This document shows, in pieces, positions 17,264 to 27,190 of a stretch of 64,000 nucleotides of DNA. The stretch is from Nocardioides terrae (GTDB taxonomy: Bacteria > Actinomycetota > Actinomycetes > Propionibacteriales > Nocardioidaceae), in contig NZ_FOLB01000008.1 in the NCBI RefSeq assembly GCF_900112345.1, forward strand, positions 124,001 through 188,000, in the 5' to 3' direction. The translations under genes and the position numbers were made by a program. The notes below the pieces were generated by a model. It was not told where the DNA came from and made no database searches. It was given only the letters and a program-made list of their open reading frames with translations. Numbering within the stretch: position 1 is the first letter of the stretch; each line of letters opens with the position of its first letter.

Positions 17264-18037
17264 ATGCAGACACCGTCCACATCCGTAGATGCGCCCGCCA
17301 CGGCCGGTTCCTTGCACGGACTCCGCGCAGTGATCACCGGCGGGGGAAGCGGGATCGGACGGGCGATCGCGACCGCCTTCGCCCGCGAAGGTGCGGAGGT
17401 GCTCATCTCGGGCCGGTCGGCCGAGCGGCTCGAGGCCGCCGCGGCGGAGATCGGCAGCGGCGTCCGGGCGGTGCCGACCGACGTGACGGTCGAGGCCGAC
17501 GTCCGACGGCTCTTCGAGATCGCCTGCGCCGACGGCGCGCGCCTCGATGTGCTGGTCAACAGCGCGGGGGCGTTCGCCGGCGGTGTCGTGGACGACCTCA
17601 GCCTGGAGGACTGGCAGACGGTGATGGACGTCAACGTCACCGGGACGTTCCTGTGTTCGCGTCAGGCGTTCCGCCACATGCGGCCGCACGGCCGCGGCCG
17701 GATCCTCACCATCGGCAGCATCGCTGGGTCGCGGGTGCGAGAGCACTCGGCGGCGTACTCGACCTCGAAGCACGCGGTCTGGGGGCTGACCCAGGCGCTC
17801 GCCCTGGACGGTCGTGACGACGGCATCGCAGTGACGTGCCTGAACCCGGGCAACACCCTCGTCGAACGCCGCGCCGACGGCGTGGCCGTCGCCGGTCGCG
17901 ATCTGGGCCCGGAACCGATGATGGCGACCGACCACGTGGCCCGGCTGGCGGTGCTGACGGCGGCGCTGCCGCCCGACGTCACGCTCCTGGAGGCGACCCT
18001 CCTCCCGGTCGCCCAGCGCTACGTCGGCCGCGGCTGA
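17264..18037 (+). CDS. Short-chain dehydrogenase/reductase (SDR)
   Basis: A classical SDR of 257 residues with cofactor motif TGGGSGIGRA near residue 24, NSAG in place of NNAG, and catalytic Ser/Tyr/Lys in GSIAGS and YSTSK. The basic residue of SGRSAER after the second beta strand suggests NADP(H). The ATG at 17264 gives the normal N-terminus but has no visible Shine-Dalgarno, so the mRNA may be leaderless; an in-frame ATG at 17165 overlaps the IclR gene region and adds a non-family extension. It is probably an acid-sugar or polyol dehydrogenase of the same regulon. Confidence 0.87.
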   Translation: MQTPSTSVDAPATAGSLHGLRAVITGGGSGIGRAIATAFAREGAEVLISGRSAERLEAAAAEIGSGVRAVPTDVTVEADVRRLFEIACADGARLDVLVNSAGAFAGGVVDDLSLEDWQTVMDVNVTGTFLCSRQAFRHMRPHGRGRILTIGSIAGSRVREHSAAYSTSKHAVWGLTQALALDGRDDGIAVTCLNPGNTLVERRADGVAVAGRDLGPEPMMATDHVARLAVLTAALPPDVTLLEATLLPVAQRYVGRG

Positions 18038-18124
18038 TGCTCCGACGCAGCCCGCTGCCGGCCATGCCGGCGACGGCCGCCTCTTCATGTCCCGACCTCG
18101 TCGACCAGTAGGAGAACCTCTCTC

Positions 18125-18670
18125 GTGACCGCTAGCTTCGCCGCATCCGTCATGCTGGCCACGCCGCTCGGCACCGACTCGGCCGCCCTGTGTGCCGGGA
18201 TCGGTGCGCGCGAGCGCCTCGCCATGCACCGTCGTCTCGTCATCGCCGGCACGTTGACCGCGTTCGAGGCCGGGATGCCGGTGGTCGGCGTGCTGCTGGC
18301 CGGCGTGGTCGGGGACGCGCTGGGGGACGCGGCCCGGATCGTCGGGGGCATCCTGCTCGCCGTGTTCGGCCTCTACCTGGTCCGCTCGTCGTCCGGCGAC
18401 GAGGAGCACGCCACCCCGGTGGGGGTGGGCGCCTTGCTCGTTGCCGGTCTGGCCGTCTCGATCGACGAGGTCGCCGTCGGGATCTCGCTCGGCCTGTCCG
18501 GCATCAACCTGCCCGTCCTGGTGAGCACCATCGCCGTGATCGTGTTCTCGGCCACCATGGCGGGCCTGACCCTCGGCGGTCTGCTGGCCAAGCATGCCGA
18601 CCGGGCGGGCAAGGTCGCCGGGTGGCTCCTGGTCCTGCTCGGTGTCCTGATCGCGGTGGGAGTGCTCTAG
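18125..18670 (+). CDS. MntP-like manganese efflux protein
   Basis: A 181-residue, six-helix protein with two similar halves. The first contains TPLGTDSAALCAGIG and FEAGMP. The second has VAGLAVSIDEVAVGISLG, matching the SIDALAVG signature of the MntP family (DUF204). It starts at GTG 18125 after AGGAG. The family exports Mn2+. No riboswitch is visible upstream, in contrast to the Mn-related gene at 29486. Several glucarate-pathway enzymes need divalent metal, but a functional link is only a guess. Confidence 0.78.
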   Translation: MTASFAASVMLATPLGTDSAALCAGIGARERLAMHRRLVIAGTLTAFEAGMPVVGVLLAGVVGDALGDAARIVGGILLAVFGLYLVRSSSGDEEHATPVGVGALLVAGLAVSIDEVAVGISLGLSGINLPVLVSTIAVIVFSATMAGLTLGGLLAKHADRAGKVAGWLLVLLGVLIAVGVL

Positions 18671-18739
18671 CCACCCGCGCTCGGCCGGCCGCTCCGGCCG
18701 GTGCATGCTTGTCGTCCCGACTAGTTCTGAGGTTCCTCC

Positions 18740-19606
18740 GTGTCTGACAGTGTCTCCACCGATCGTGTCGCCGCCCGTGAGAGGGAGCGCGTCGACGGCG
18801 AGAACTCACGCTCCTGGCAGCTCGTCAACGCCCGCTCCGTCGACCTGTTCGACGCGGCTCGGCTCGGCCGCACCGACCAGGTCATCCTCGATCTCGAGGA
18901 CGCCGTCGACCCCGCGCTCAAGCCCGAGGCGAGGGAAGGCGTGGTCGAGTGGTTGAGCTCGGGCGGCAGTGCGTGGGTGCGCATCAACGACTGCACCACG
19001 ACGTTCTGGAGCGACGACCTCGAGGCGCTCGCGGGGCTGCCCGGCCTGCGCGGCGTGATGCTCGCCAAGACCGAGTCGCCGGACCACGTCACCGACACCT
19101 GGCAGCGGCTCGGTGGCCGCACCCCGGTGCTGGCCCTCGTCGAGTCAGCGCTCGGGATCGAGTCCGCCGCCTCGATCGCGACCGCTCGCGGCGCCTTCCG
19201 CCTCGCGTTCGGCAGCGGTGACTACCGGCGCGACACCGGCGCCGAGAACAACCCGCTCGCCATGGCCTACCCGCGCACCCGGCTCGTGCTGGCCAGCCGG
19301 ATCGGCGGCCTGCCCGGCCCCATCGACGGGCCGACGGTCGGCAGCAGCCACGCGATGCTGCGCGAGCAGTCCGCCGACGCCGTGGGCATGGGCATGACGG
19401 GCAAGCTGTGCCTCGACATGGAGCAGCCGGCGGTCATCAACGAGGCCTTCAGCCCGTCGCCGTCCGACGTCGCGTGGGCGCTCGACTTCCTGCGCTCGTT
19501 CGCCGAGGCGGGGGGCGTGATCCGGGATGGGAGCGACAAGCCCCGACTGGCCCGCGCCGAGCGGATCAAGGAGCGCGCCCAGATCTTCCGGATCTCCGTG
19601 GACTGA
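18740..19606 (+). CDS. HpcH/HpaI aldolase / citrate lyase beta-like protein
   Basis: A 288-residue TIM-barrel lyase of the CitE/HpcH type: DLEDAVDP, WVRIND, LAKTES, LVESALGI and FGSGDYRRD follow the family in order, including the acidic residues that hold Mg2+. It starts at GTG 18740. Such proteins cleave 3-hydroxyacyl-CoA or 2-keto-3-deoxy acids. Being next to the sugar-acid genes, a 2-keto-3-deoxy acid aldolase is attractive, while DLEDAV argues for a CitE-like (CoA-ester) member. The function is therefore left open. Confidence 0.8.
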   Translation: MSDSVSTDRVAARERERVDGENSRSWQLVNARSVDLFDAARLGRTDQVILDLEDAVDPALKPEAREGVVEWLSSGGSAWVRINDCTTTFWSDDLEALAGLPGLRGVMLAKTESPDHVTDTWQRLGGRTPVLALVESALGIESAASIATARGAFRLAFGSGDYRRDTGAENNPLAMAYPRTRLVLASRIGGLPGPIDGPTVGSSHAMLREQSADAVGMGMTGKLCLDMEQPAVINEAFSPSPSDVAWALDFLRSFAEAGGVIRDGSDKPRLARAERIKERAQIFRISVD

Positions 19607-19628
19607 GCCCTCGCGGGAGAAGGCGTCA

Positions 19629-19988
19629 ATGGCGGTGATCGACGACGTCCGGCCGCTTGGCAGCGAGCTGGAGCGGTCCTACGAGGTGTTCGTCCGCGGC
19701 CGGCTGAAGTTCCGCGTCCAGCAGATCGTCTACGTCGCGTTCTCGCTCGACGAGCAGGTGATGGGCTTCGCCTTCCCCCGGGAGGAGCGCGCGGCGCTCG
19801 TCGCCGGCGAGCCCGAGAAGTTCCGGCTGCCGTCCGAGTCCGACCTGCGCTTCAACTGGGTGCACGCCGATCTCGCTGCGCTCGCCCCCGCCGAGGCCCG
19901 CGAGCTGGTCGTCGACGCGTGGCGCATGGTCGTTCCGCAGAAGGTCTCGCGCGCCTACGATCTCGCCCATCCGGACGGTCCCGGCTGA
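19629..19988 (+). CDS. MmcQ/YjbR-family DNA-binding-like protein
   Basis: A 119-residue protein beginning MAVIDDVRPLG with a GGGAGAAGG Shine-Dalgarno. It has the features of the MmcQ/YjbR fold (DUF419): the central FRVQQIVYVAFSLDEQVMGFAFPREER strand pair, the RLPSESDLRFNWVHADL segment and the C-terminal helix ELVVDAWRMVVPQKV. The fold resembles CyaY/MotA double-wing domains; no biochemical role is known. It follows the CitE-like gene by 22 bases in the same direction and is probably co-transcribed. Confidence 0.75.
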   Translation: MAVIDDVRPLGSELERSYEVFVRGRLKFRVQQIVYVAFSLDEQVMGFAFPREERAALVAGEPEKFRLPSESDLRFNWVHADLAALAPAEARELVVDAWRMVVPQKVSRAYDLAHPDGPG

Positions 19989-20063
19989 GGTCGTCGGGCC
20001 TTCCGACGGACGCTCGGGTGCCCCACCATCCGGACCGGCGCCGGGGCCACTAGTGTCGGAGAT

Positions 20064-23000
20064 GTGTCAACGACGACGCACCAGACATCAGAGCAGGTCA
20101 AGGCGGAGCTGATCGGCCAGGCGATCGAGTTCGCCCGGTCGGGGAAGGGCAGCGGCGGGCCGCCGCACGACCAGGTCGCGGACCTCCTGCACGCCTACTA
20201 CCGCCACGTGGCGCCGGAGGACCTGGCCGACCGCAGCGACGTCGACGTCTACGGCGCGTTCGCGGCGCACTACCGGCTCGGCGTCGATCGCCCCCAGGGA
20301 ACGGCGCGGGTCCAGGTCAGCACCCCGACCCTCGCCGAGACCGGCTGGTCGGCCAGCGGGCACAGCGTGGTCGAGGTGGTCGTCGACGACATGCCGTTCC
20401 TCGTCGACTCGCTGACCATGGAGCTGTCCCGCCAGCTGCGCGACGTGCACGTCGTGATCCACCCGGCCTTCGACGTCGTCCGGGACATCACCGGCGCCCT
20501 GCAGTCGATGGCGGTCGTACCCGACGGGGCCCTCGAGCCCGAGGGTGAGGCGGTCCGCGAGTCGTGGATGCACGTCGAGATCGACCGGCTGCCCGAGGGC
20601 GACGACCCCGCCACCATCATCGAGGACATCCAGCGGGTGCTCCGCGACGTGCGCGAGGCGAACGAGGACTGGCGCAAGATGCACGGCCAGGTCGCGGCCA
20701 TCGTGGACCAGCTCCGCACGGACCCGCCCCCGCTCGCTGCCGACGAGGTGCGGCAGGCCGCCGAGCTTTTGGAGTGGCTCGGCGACGAGCACTTCACCTT
20801 CCTCGGCTACAAGGAGTACAAGCTCGAGCGCCGGGGCGACGACGAGTTCCTGCACGCGGTCCCGGGCACCGGGCTCGGCATCCTCCGCGCCGACCAGGAG
20901 ATCTCCGCCGACTCCGGCCGGCTGCCCGACGCGGTCAGGGCCAAGGCACGCGAGAAGACCCTGCTGGTCCTGGCCAAGGCGAACTCGCGGGCCACGGTGC
21001 ACCGGCCGGCCTACCTCGACTACGTCGGCGTCAAGACCTTCGACGCGAACGGCGAGGTCGACGGCGAGCGTCGCTTCCTCGGCCTGCTCACCAGCGCCGC
21101 CTACACCGAGTCCCTGATGCGGATCCCCCTGATCCGCGAGAAGGCCAAGGCCGTGCTCAAGCACAGCGGCTTCGACCCGCGCAGCCACGCCGGCCAGGCG
21201 CTGATGGACACGCTCGAGACCTACCCGCGCGACGAGCTGCTGCACACCCCGGTCGACGAGCTGGCGCCGATGGCGGAGGCCGCCATGAGCGCCCGCGAGC
21301 GCCGCGCGGTGAAGATGTTCATCCGACGCGACACCTACGGCCGCTACGTCTCCGTGCTCGTCTACCTGCCGCGTGACCGCTACAACACGACGGTCCGCGA
21401 GCGGTTCTCCCGCATCCTCCAGGACCGGCTGCACGGCGAGTCCGTCGAGTTCACGGTCCGCATCAACGAGTCGACGACGGCCCGGGTCTACTTCGTCGTC
21501 CGGCTGCCGCAGGACGACGTCGTGCCCGACGTCGACACCGCCGACCTCGAGCGCCGGCTCGTCGAGGCCTCACGCTCGTGGCGCGACGACTTCATCCAGG
21601 CCGTGATCACGGAGTACGGCGAGGAGGTCGGCACCCGGCTGGGTCGCCGCTACGCCCACTCCTTCCCAGAGGGCTACAAGGAGGACTACACGCCGCGGAC
21701 GGCGGCGGTCGACCTCGGCCGGCTCGAGGCGATCGGCACCGACGGCCCCGAAGCCAGCGGCCTGGACCTGTCGCTCTACGAGCCGCTCGACGCGAGCCCC
21801 GGCGAAGCCCGGCTCAAGGTCTACCGGATCGGCGACCCGCTCTCGCTCTCCGAGGTGCTGCCGATGCTCGGTTCGATGGGCGTCGAGGTCGTCGACGAGC
21901 GGCCCTACGAGCTCGAGGGGCTGGACCGGAGCTCGGTCATCTATGAGTTCGGCCTGCGGTACGCCGCCACCCTGCCCAGCGGCTCGCACGAGCTGTTCCA
22001 GGACGCACTGCGCGCGGTGTGGGACGGGTTCAACGAGACCGACGGCTTCAACGGGCTGGTCCTCGCGGCCGGGCTGAGCTGGCGGCAGGCGACCGTGCTG
22101 CGCGCCTACGCCAAGTACATGCGCCAGTGCAACAGCCCGTTCGCCCAGGACTACATCGAGCACGCGCTGCGCGGGAACGTCGACATCACCCGGCTGCTCG
22201 TGTCCCTCTTCGAGGCGCGCTTCGACCCCGCCAGGGGCGGGCCCGCCGAGGAGGAGCGGCTCGAGAAGCGGATCCTCGCCGCGCTCGACGACGTGGCCAG
22301 CCTCGACCACGACCGGATCCTGCGCTCCTACCTCACCCACATCAAGGCGACGCTGCGCACCAACTACTTCCAGAGCGACCCCGCGACCGGCGGACCGCAC
22401 CCCTACCTGTCGCTGAAGCTCGAGCCCTCGGGGATCCCCGACCTGCCCCAGCCCCGGCCGAAGTACGAGATCTTCGTCTACTCGCCGCGCGTCGAGGGCG
22501 TGCACCTGCGCTTCGGCCCGGTCGCCCGCGGCGGACTGCGCTGGTCCGACCGGCGCGACGACTTCCGCACCGAGGTGCTCGGCCTGGTCAAGGCCCAGAT
22601 GGTGAAGAACACGGTCATCGTGCCCGTGGGCGCCAAGGGCGGCTTCTTCTGCAAGCAGCTGCCGGACCAGGGGCCGGGCGGAGAGAACCGCGACGCCTGG
22701 CTGGCCGAGGGCGTCGCCTGCTACAGGACCTTCATCTCCGGGCTGCTCGACATCACCGACAACCTGGTCGACGGCAGGACCGTGCCGCCGCCGGACGTCG
22801 TACGTCACGACGGCGACGACTCCTACCTGGTCGTCGCCGCAGACAAGGGCACCGCGACGTTCTCCGACATCGCCAACGGCGTGGCCCAGGACTACGGCTT
22901 CTGGCTCGGTGACGCGTTCGCCAGCGGTGGCTCGGTCGGCTACGACCACAAGGCGATGGGGATCACCGCCAAGGGCGCCTGGGTGTCGGTGCAGCGGCAC

Positions 23001-24971
23001 TTCCGCGAGCGCGGCATCGACTGCCAGGCCGAGGACTTCACCGCAGTCGGCATCGGCGACATGAGCGGTGACGTGTTCGGCAACGGGATGCTGTGCTCGG
23101 AGCACATCCGGCTGGTCGCCGCCTTCGACCACCGCGACATCTTCCTCGACCCCGATCCGGACGCCGCGACGTCGTACGCCGAGCGCCGGCGGCTCTTCGA
23201 GCTGCCCCGGTCGAGCTGGCAGGACTACGACAAGAGCCTCATCTCCGAGGGCGGTGGCATCTTCCCGCGGTCGGTGAAGTCGATCCGGCTCAACGACGCG
23301 ATCCGCACCGCGCTCGGCGTCGACGCCGGCGTGGAGAAGATGACGCCGGCCGAGCTGATGAAGGCGATCCTTCAGGCGCCGGTCGACCTGCTGTGGAACG
23401 GCGGCATCGGCACCTACGTCAAGGGTGAGCTCGAGACGCACCCGGCCGTGGGCGACAAGGCCAACGACGCGATCCGCATCAACGGCGCCCAGCTCCGCGC
23501 ACGGTGCGTGGGCGAGGGCGGCAACCTCGGCCTCACGCAGGCCGGCCGGATCGAGTACGTCCTGCGCGGCGGCGACGCGGCTGGCGTCAGCCAGGAAGGC
23601 GGGCGGATCAACACCGACTTCATCGACAACTCCGCCGGCGTGGACACCTCCGACCACGAGGTGAACATCAAGATCCTGCTCGACCGGGTCGTCGGGAACG
23701 GGGACCTGACCGACAAGCAGCGCAACGCGCTGCTCGCCGAGATGACCGACGAGGTCGCCGCGCTCGTGCTGCGCGACAACTACGAGCAGAACCTCGCCAT
23801 CGCCAACGCGATCGCGCACGCGCCGTCCCTGCTGCACGTGCACGAGGACTTCATGCGCCAGCTCGAGAAGGCGGGGACGCTCGACCGCGAGATCGAGGGC
23901 CTCCCCTCGCGCGCGGAGGTACGCCGACGGCTCGACCGTGGCGTGGGGCTCACCCCGCCCGAGCTGTCCGTGCTGATGGCCTGGACCAAGATCGTGCTGG
24001 CCCAGGAGCTGCTCAGCGGGGGCCTGCCCGACGACCCGTACCTCGACACGGACCTCAAGGCCTACTTCCCGACGCCGATGCGCGAGCGGTTCCACGACCA
24101 GATCGAGGCGCACCCGCTGCGCCGCGAGATCATCGTGACGCAGGTCGTCAACGACCTCGTCAACGGAGCCGGCATGACCTTCTGGCCGCGGCTCGCCGCC
24201 GAGACCGGCGCGTCGGTGGCTGACCTGACCCGGGCGAACTTCGTCGCCCGGGAGATCTTCGGGTCGCTCCCGCTGCGCACCGAGCTCAGCACCTGGGACA
24301 ACAGGCTGGACGCGAGCGTGCAGACCCGGATGCGGATCGAGATGCGGACGCTGGTCGAGCGGGCGTCGCGCTGGCTGGTCACCAACCGCCGCCCCCCGCT
24401 GGACAGCGTCGCCACGGTCGAGCACTTCGCCGGACTCGTGCAGGCCACGATGGCCCAGCTGCCCGACCTGATGACCGGCCGGGAGCTCGAGGCGTTCCAC
24501 GAGCGGCAGGCCAGGCTCGAGCAGCGCGGGGTCCCGGAGGACCTTGCGCGCCGGGTCGCGGTGCTGCCGCCGGCGTACATGCTGCTCGGCATCGTGGAGA
24601 CGGCGCAGCGGGAGGGACTGGCCGCCGAGGAGGTCGCTCGCCTGCACTTCGCCCTCGGCGAACGGCTCGGGCTGCCGATCCTGCTCCAGAAGATCGTGGC
24701 CCTGCCTCGCCACGACAAGTGGCAGACCATGGCCCGGGCCGCGCTGCGCGACGACCTGCACAGCGTGCACACCCAGCTCACCGCCCAGATCCTGCGCGAC
24801 ACCCCAGCCGACGAGTCGACCCTCGCGCGGATCGCCGAGTGGGAGGAGGGCGAGGCCGAGCTGGTCAGCCGCGCGGCCGGGACGCTCCAGCAGATCTGCG
24901 CCGACGAGGAGGCGGACCTGGCCCGGGCGTCGGTCGGGCTGCGCGTGGTGCGGGGGCTGCTCTCGGGCTGA
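20064..24971 (+). CDS. gdh2: NAD-specific glutamate dehydrogenase, large (GDH-180) type
   Basis: At 1635 residues this is in the size class of the Streptomyces and Mycobacterium 180-kDa enzymes. The N-terminal 700 residues are regulatory ACT/PAS-like domains. The catalytic core spans about residues 800-1250, with LRFGPVARGGLRWSDRRDDFRTEVLGL, the lysine loop VPVGAKGGFFCKQLP, and the nucleotide-binding part around GIGDMSGDVFGNGML and NGGIGTYVKG. The C-terminal region is helical. It converts L-glutamate to 2-oxoglutarate with NAD+, mainly catabolic. The GTG at 20064 has GGAG upstream; an ATG at 20062 is out of frame. It is monocistronic. Confidence 0.93.
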   Translation: MSTTTHQTSEQVKAELIGQAIEFARSGKGSGGPPHDQVADLLHAYYRHVAPEDLADRSDVDVYGAFAAHYRLGVDRPQGTARVQVSTPTLAETGWSASGHSVVEVVVDDMPFLVDSLTMELSRQLRDVHVVIHPAFDVVRDITGALQSMAVVPDGALEPEGEAVRESWMHVEIDRLPEGDDPATIIEDIQRVLRDVREANEDWRKMHGQVAAIVDQLRTDPPPLAADEVRQAAELLEWLGDEHFTFLGYKEYKLERRGDDEFLHAVPGTGLGILRADQEISADSGRLPDAVRAKAREKTLLVLAKANSRATVHRPAYLDYVGVKTFDANGEVDGERRFLGLLTSAAYTESLMRIPLIREKAKAVLKHSGFDPRSHAGQALMDTLETYPRDELLHTPVDELAPMAEAAMSARERRAVKMFIRRDTYGRYVSVLVYLPRDRYNTTVRERFSRILQDRLHGESVEFTVRINESTTARVYFVVRLPQDDVVPDVDTADLERRLVEASRSWRDDFIQAVITEYGEEVGTRLGRRYAHSFPEGYKEDYTPRTAAVDLGRLEAIGTDGPEASGLDLSLYEPLDASPGEARLKVYRIGDPLSLSEVLPMLGSMGVEVVDERPYELEGLDRSSVIYEFGLRYAATLPSGSHELFQDALRAVWDGFNETDGFNGLVLAAGLSWRQATVLRAYAKYMRQCNSPFAQDYIEHALRGNVDITRLLVSLFEARFDPARGGPAEEERLEKRILAALDDVASLDHDRILRSYLTHIKATLRTNYFQSDPATGGPHPYLSLKLEPSGIPDLPQPRPKYEIFVYSPRVEGVHLRFGPVARGGLRWSDRRDDFRTEVLGLVKAQMVKNTVIVPVGAKGGFFCKQLPDQGPGGENRDAWLAEGVACYRTFISGLLDITDNLVDGRTVPPPDVVRHDGDDSYLVVAADKGTATFSDIANGVAQDYGFWLGDAFASGGSVGYDHKAMGITAKGAWVSVQRHFRERGIDCQAEDFTAVGIGDMSGDVFGNGMLCSEHIRLVAAFDHRDIFLDPDPDAATSYAERRRLFELPRSSWQDYDKSLISEGGGIFPRSVKSIRLNDAIRTALGVDAGVEKMTPAELMKAILQAPVDLLWNGGIGTYVKGELETHPAVGDKANDAIRINGAQLRARCVGEGGNLGLTQAGRIEYVLRGGDAAGVSQEGGRINTDFIDNSAGVDTSDHEVNIKILLDRVVGNGDLTDKQRNALLAEMTDEVAALVLRDNYEQNLAIANAIAHAPSLLHVHEDFMRQLEKAGTLDREIEGLPSRAEVRRRLDRGVGLTPPELSVLMAWTKIVLAQELLSGGLPDDPYLDTDLKAYFPTPMRERFHDQIEAHPLRREIIVTQVVNDLVNGAGMTFWPRLAAETGASVADLTRANFVAREIFGSLPLRTELSTWDNRLDASVQTRMRIEMRTLVERASRWLVTNRRPPLDSVATVEHFAGLVQATMAQLPDLMTGRELEAFHERQARLEQRGVPEDLARRVAVLPPAYMLLGIVETAQREGLAAEEVARLHFALGERLGLPILLQKIVALPRHDKWQTMARAALRDDLHSVHTQLTAQILRDTPADESTLARIAEWEEGEAELVSRAAGTLQQICADEEADLARASVGLRVVRGLLSG

Positions 24972-25023
24972 GGACGGCCGTGGTCCGTCCCGGTCCGACG
25001 AGGGCGGAAGCGTGCCTCGACCC

Positions 25024-25494
25024 CTACGGGCCGGCCACGGAGGTCCGCGGCAGACTCCGGCCGTCGTACGGCGCGAAGGCACGCAGGTATCGCCTCGCCA
25101 CCTCTTCCGGAGCGTTGGGCGGGATGACCACGAGCGTCCGATGCTGCCCGTCGATCATCGCGAGCACGGCCTGGTGCCGTTCACTGGTCGGCAGGATGGC
25201 CGTCTTGAGCCGGCCGCGACGGCGGGGGACCTCGACGGCGGCCGGCCGATCGTCCCAGTCGCTGGCCGAGTAGATGACGCGCGAGATGTAGCCCGCGTCG
25301 GCGGGCCAGGCAGCGAAGAGGAGCGGAAGCTCGTCGCTGAGCGTCCGGCTGCGCGGCCACCACGCCCCGTCGAGCTGGTGTCGGTCTGCGGAGAGCCTCA
25401 GCGTCAGTCGGGGATCCTGCGCGTCCATCCGGACCGCCGCCTCAGGTTGCCGCTGCGTCGGAATCTGCGTATCCGGCGTTCGCGGTCGTGGCAT
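25024..25494 (-). CDS. DUF5994-like small protein
   Basis: A 156-residue protein from the ATG at 25494; a shorter start at 25428 (MDAQDP) is also possible. The pattern RLSADRHQLDGAWWPRSRTLSDELPLL, then RVIYSASDWDDRP and LVVIPPNAP, matches a family of actinobacterial proteins of unknown function annotated as DUF5994. It is rich in Trp and Arg, with no signal peptide or membrane segment. It diverges from the diguanylate cyclase gene over 109 bp, in which no clear operator is seen. Function unknown. Confidence 0.65.
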   Translation of the reverse strand: MPRPRTPDTQIPTQRQPEAAVRMDAQDPRLTLRLSADRHQLDGAWWPRSRTLSDELPLLFAAWPADAGYISRVIYSASDWDDRPAAVEVPRRRGRLKTAILPTSERHQAVLAMIDGQHRTLVVIPPNAPEEVARRYLRAFAPYDGRSLPRTSVAGP

Positions 25495-25603
25495 CAGTCT
25501 ACGTGGCGAGGTCGAGGCTGAGCGCCGGCACGGGTCCCGAGGCGCGGCACCCGACCCACCCGGGAATCCTCGACTGGCGGCTCCCGCTGCCGATAGGTGG
25601 GTC

Positions 25604-27172
25604 ATGCCATCGTGGTCGCGCGCCGAGCTCTCCGAGTGGGTGAGAGGGAAGCAGATCTACGCGCGCGACGGCCAGGCGGGGAACGCGCCGGCGCCCGAGT
25701 GGCTGCTCGCGGCGTCCGACGGCTGGGGTCCGGGAGGTGACTCGGCCGGAGCGCTGGAGCGGACCCACCCCGAGGACCGGCACGTCATCATCAGCACCTA
25801 CTTCGATGCGCTGAGCCGGCCCGGCCAGGTGGTGTCCGGTCAGGTCCGGGCCCGTGGCATCGAGTCGCCGGACGAGTGGACCACCGCCCGGATCGAGTGG
25901 CTCAACCTGCTCGACGACCCCGAGGTCGGCTGCCTCGTGTCGACGATCTGCGAGGAGGGGCCCGACCGGCTCCCCGCGCCCGTCATCGTCGAGACCGGCG
26001 CGTTCGCGAAGACCCGCTGGATGGTGCTGGAGGTGCAGTCCACCGGCCGGATCCTGTCGGCCGACGGCAAGGTGTTCGAGACCCTAGGCCACGAGCCGAG
26101 CGAGCTGGTCGGCCACGTGCTCACCGAGTTCATCCACCCCGACGCCCTCGCCGACGGCGTGGCCAACTGGGTCAGGGTGACCGCCACGCCAGGAGCGACG
26201 AGCACGTCGCGCCGGCCCTGGAAGCGCAAGGACGGCGGCTTCACGTGGATGGAGGCGTCGTACCTCAACCGCGTCGACGACTCCGTGCTGGTCGTGGTGT
26301 GGGACATCACCGAGAAGCTCAAGCAGGAGCAGGAGCTGGCCGACGTCACCGCCCAGTTCCAGATCCTGGCCGACGAGGTGCCCGCCGCCGTGTTCTGCTG
26401 CGACCTCGACGGGGTGGTCCTCTTCCACAACGCCCGGTGGGCGTCGCTCGTCGATGACCGGCCCGACGTGACCACGCTCTTCGACCTCGTGGCGGAGCCC
26501 GACCACGTCGAGCTCTCGGCCACCCTCTCCGCACTGGCCGCTGACGAGCGGCGTGAGCGCCGGACGATCGACGTCCACAGCCGCGACGGCGTCACGGTCT
26601 GGCGGGTCGCGCTGCGGTCCACCGGCGATCCGGCGGCGGGGCGCGTGACGGTGGTCGGATCGATCGCCGACGTGACCGCGACCGTCCGCTGGCAGGCGGA
26701 GGCCCGCCACGACGCCCTCACGGGGGTCCTCAACCGGCACGGTCTCGACGAGGTCGTCGCCGAGGTCGCGGACCCGCAGACGCTCGTCGTGTTCATCGAC
26801 CTCGACCGGTTCAAGCCGGTCAACGACGAGTTCGGCCACGACGTGGGCGACATGGTGCTCACCGAGGTGGCCCGCCGGCTGGCCGCGAGCCTGCGGCCCG
26901 GTGACGCGGTGGGCCGCTTCGGCGGCGACGAGTTCGTCGTCGTCTGCCGCGACGTCGCGTCCGGTGGGGACGCCGCGATCGTGCGACGCGTCGAGGAGGC
27001 ACTCGCCGGATCGGTGACCTTCGAGGGCGGCCGCTGGGAGGCGGCGGCCTCGATCGGGGTCGCCCGCTTCACCCCCGGCGACGACCTGCGCCACGTTCTC
27101 CGCCGCGCCGACCTCGCCATGCTGCAGGTCAAGCGCGAGCGCCGGGCCTGCGCGGACCACGCGGCACGCTGA
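25604..27172 (+). CDS. PAS-domain diguanylate cyclase (GGDEF)
   Basis: A 522-residue cytoplasmic signalling protein. Two or three PAS-like segments precede the catalytic domain (one around 140-245 with ILSADGKVFETLGHEPSELVG and WDITEKL, another around 245-370). The GGDEF domain starts about residue 370 (HDALTGVLNRHGLDE); the active-site loop is GGDEF at 440-444. RPGD lies exactly five residues before it, the canonical c-di-GMP inhibitory site, so product inhibition is expected. No EAL or HD-GYP domain is present. It makes c-di-GMP from two GTP in response to a PAS-sensed signal. The ATG follows GATAGGTGG. Confidence 0.92.
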   Translation: MPSWSRAELSEWVRGKQIYARDGQAGNAPAPEWLLAASDGWGPGGDSAGALERTHPEDRHVIISTYFDALSRPGQVVSGQVRARGIESPDEWTTARIEWLNLLDDPEVGCLVSTICEEGPDRLPAPVIVETGAFAKTRWMVLEVQSTGRILSADGKVFETLGHEPSELVGHVLTEFIHPDALADGVANWVRVTATPGATSTSRRPWKRKDGGFTWMEASYLNRVDDSVLVVVWDITEKLKQEQELADVTAQFQILADEVPAAVFCCDLDGVVLFHNARWASLVDDRPDVTTLFDLVAEPDHVELSATLSALAADERRERRTIDVHSRDGVTVWRVALRSTGDPAAGRVTVVGSIADVTATVRWQAEARHDALTGVLNRHGLDEVVAEVADPQTLVVFIDLDRFKPVNDEFGHDVGDMVLTEVARRLAASLRPGDAVGRFGGDEFVVVCRDVASGGDAAIVRRVEEALAGSVTFEGGRWEAAASIGVARFTPGDDLRHVLRRADLAMLQVKRERRACADHAAR

Positions 27173-27190
27173 CCGAACGCAGGTCGACCC

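Noticed and set aside
21570..25082. 1170-codon open frame on the minus strand opposite gdh2
   Set aside because: Its His/Arg/Gly-rich composition and lack of any domain show it is a reverse-strand shadow of a high-GC gene.
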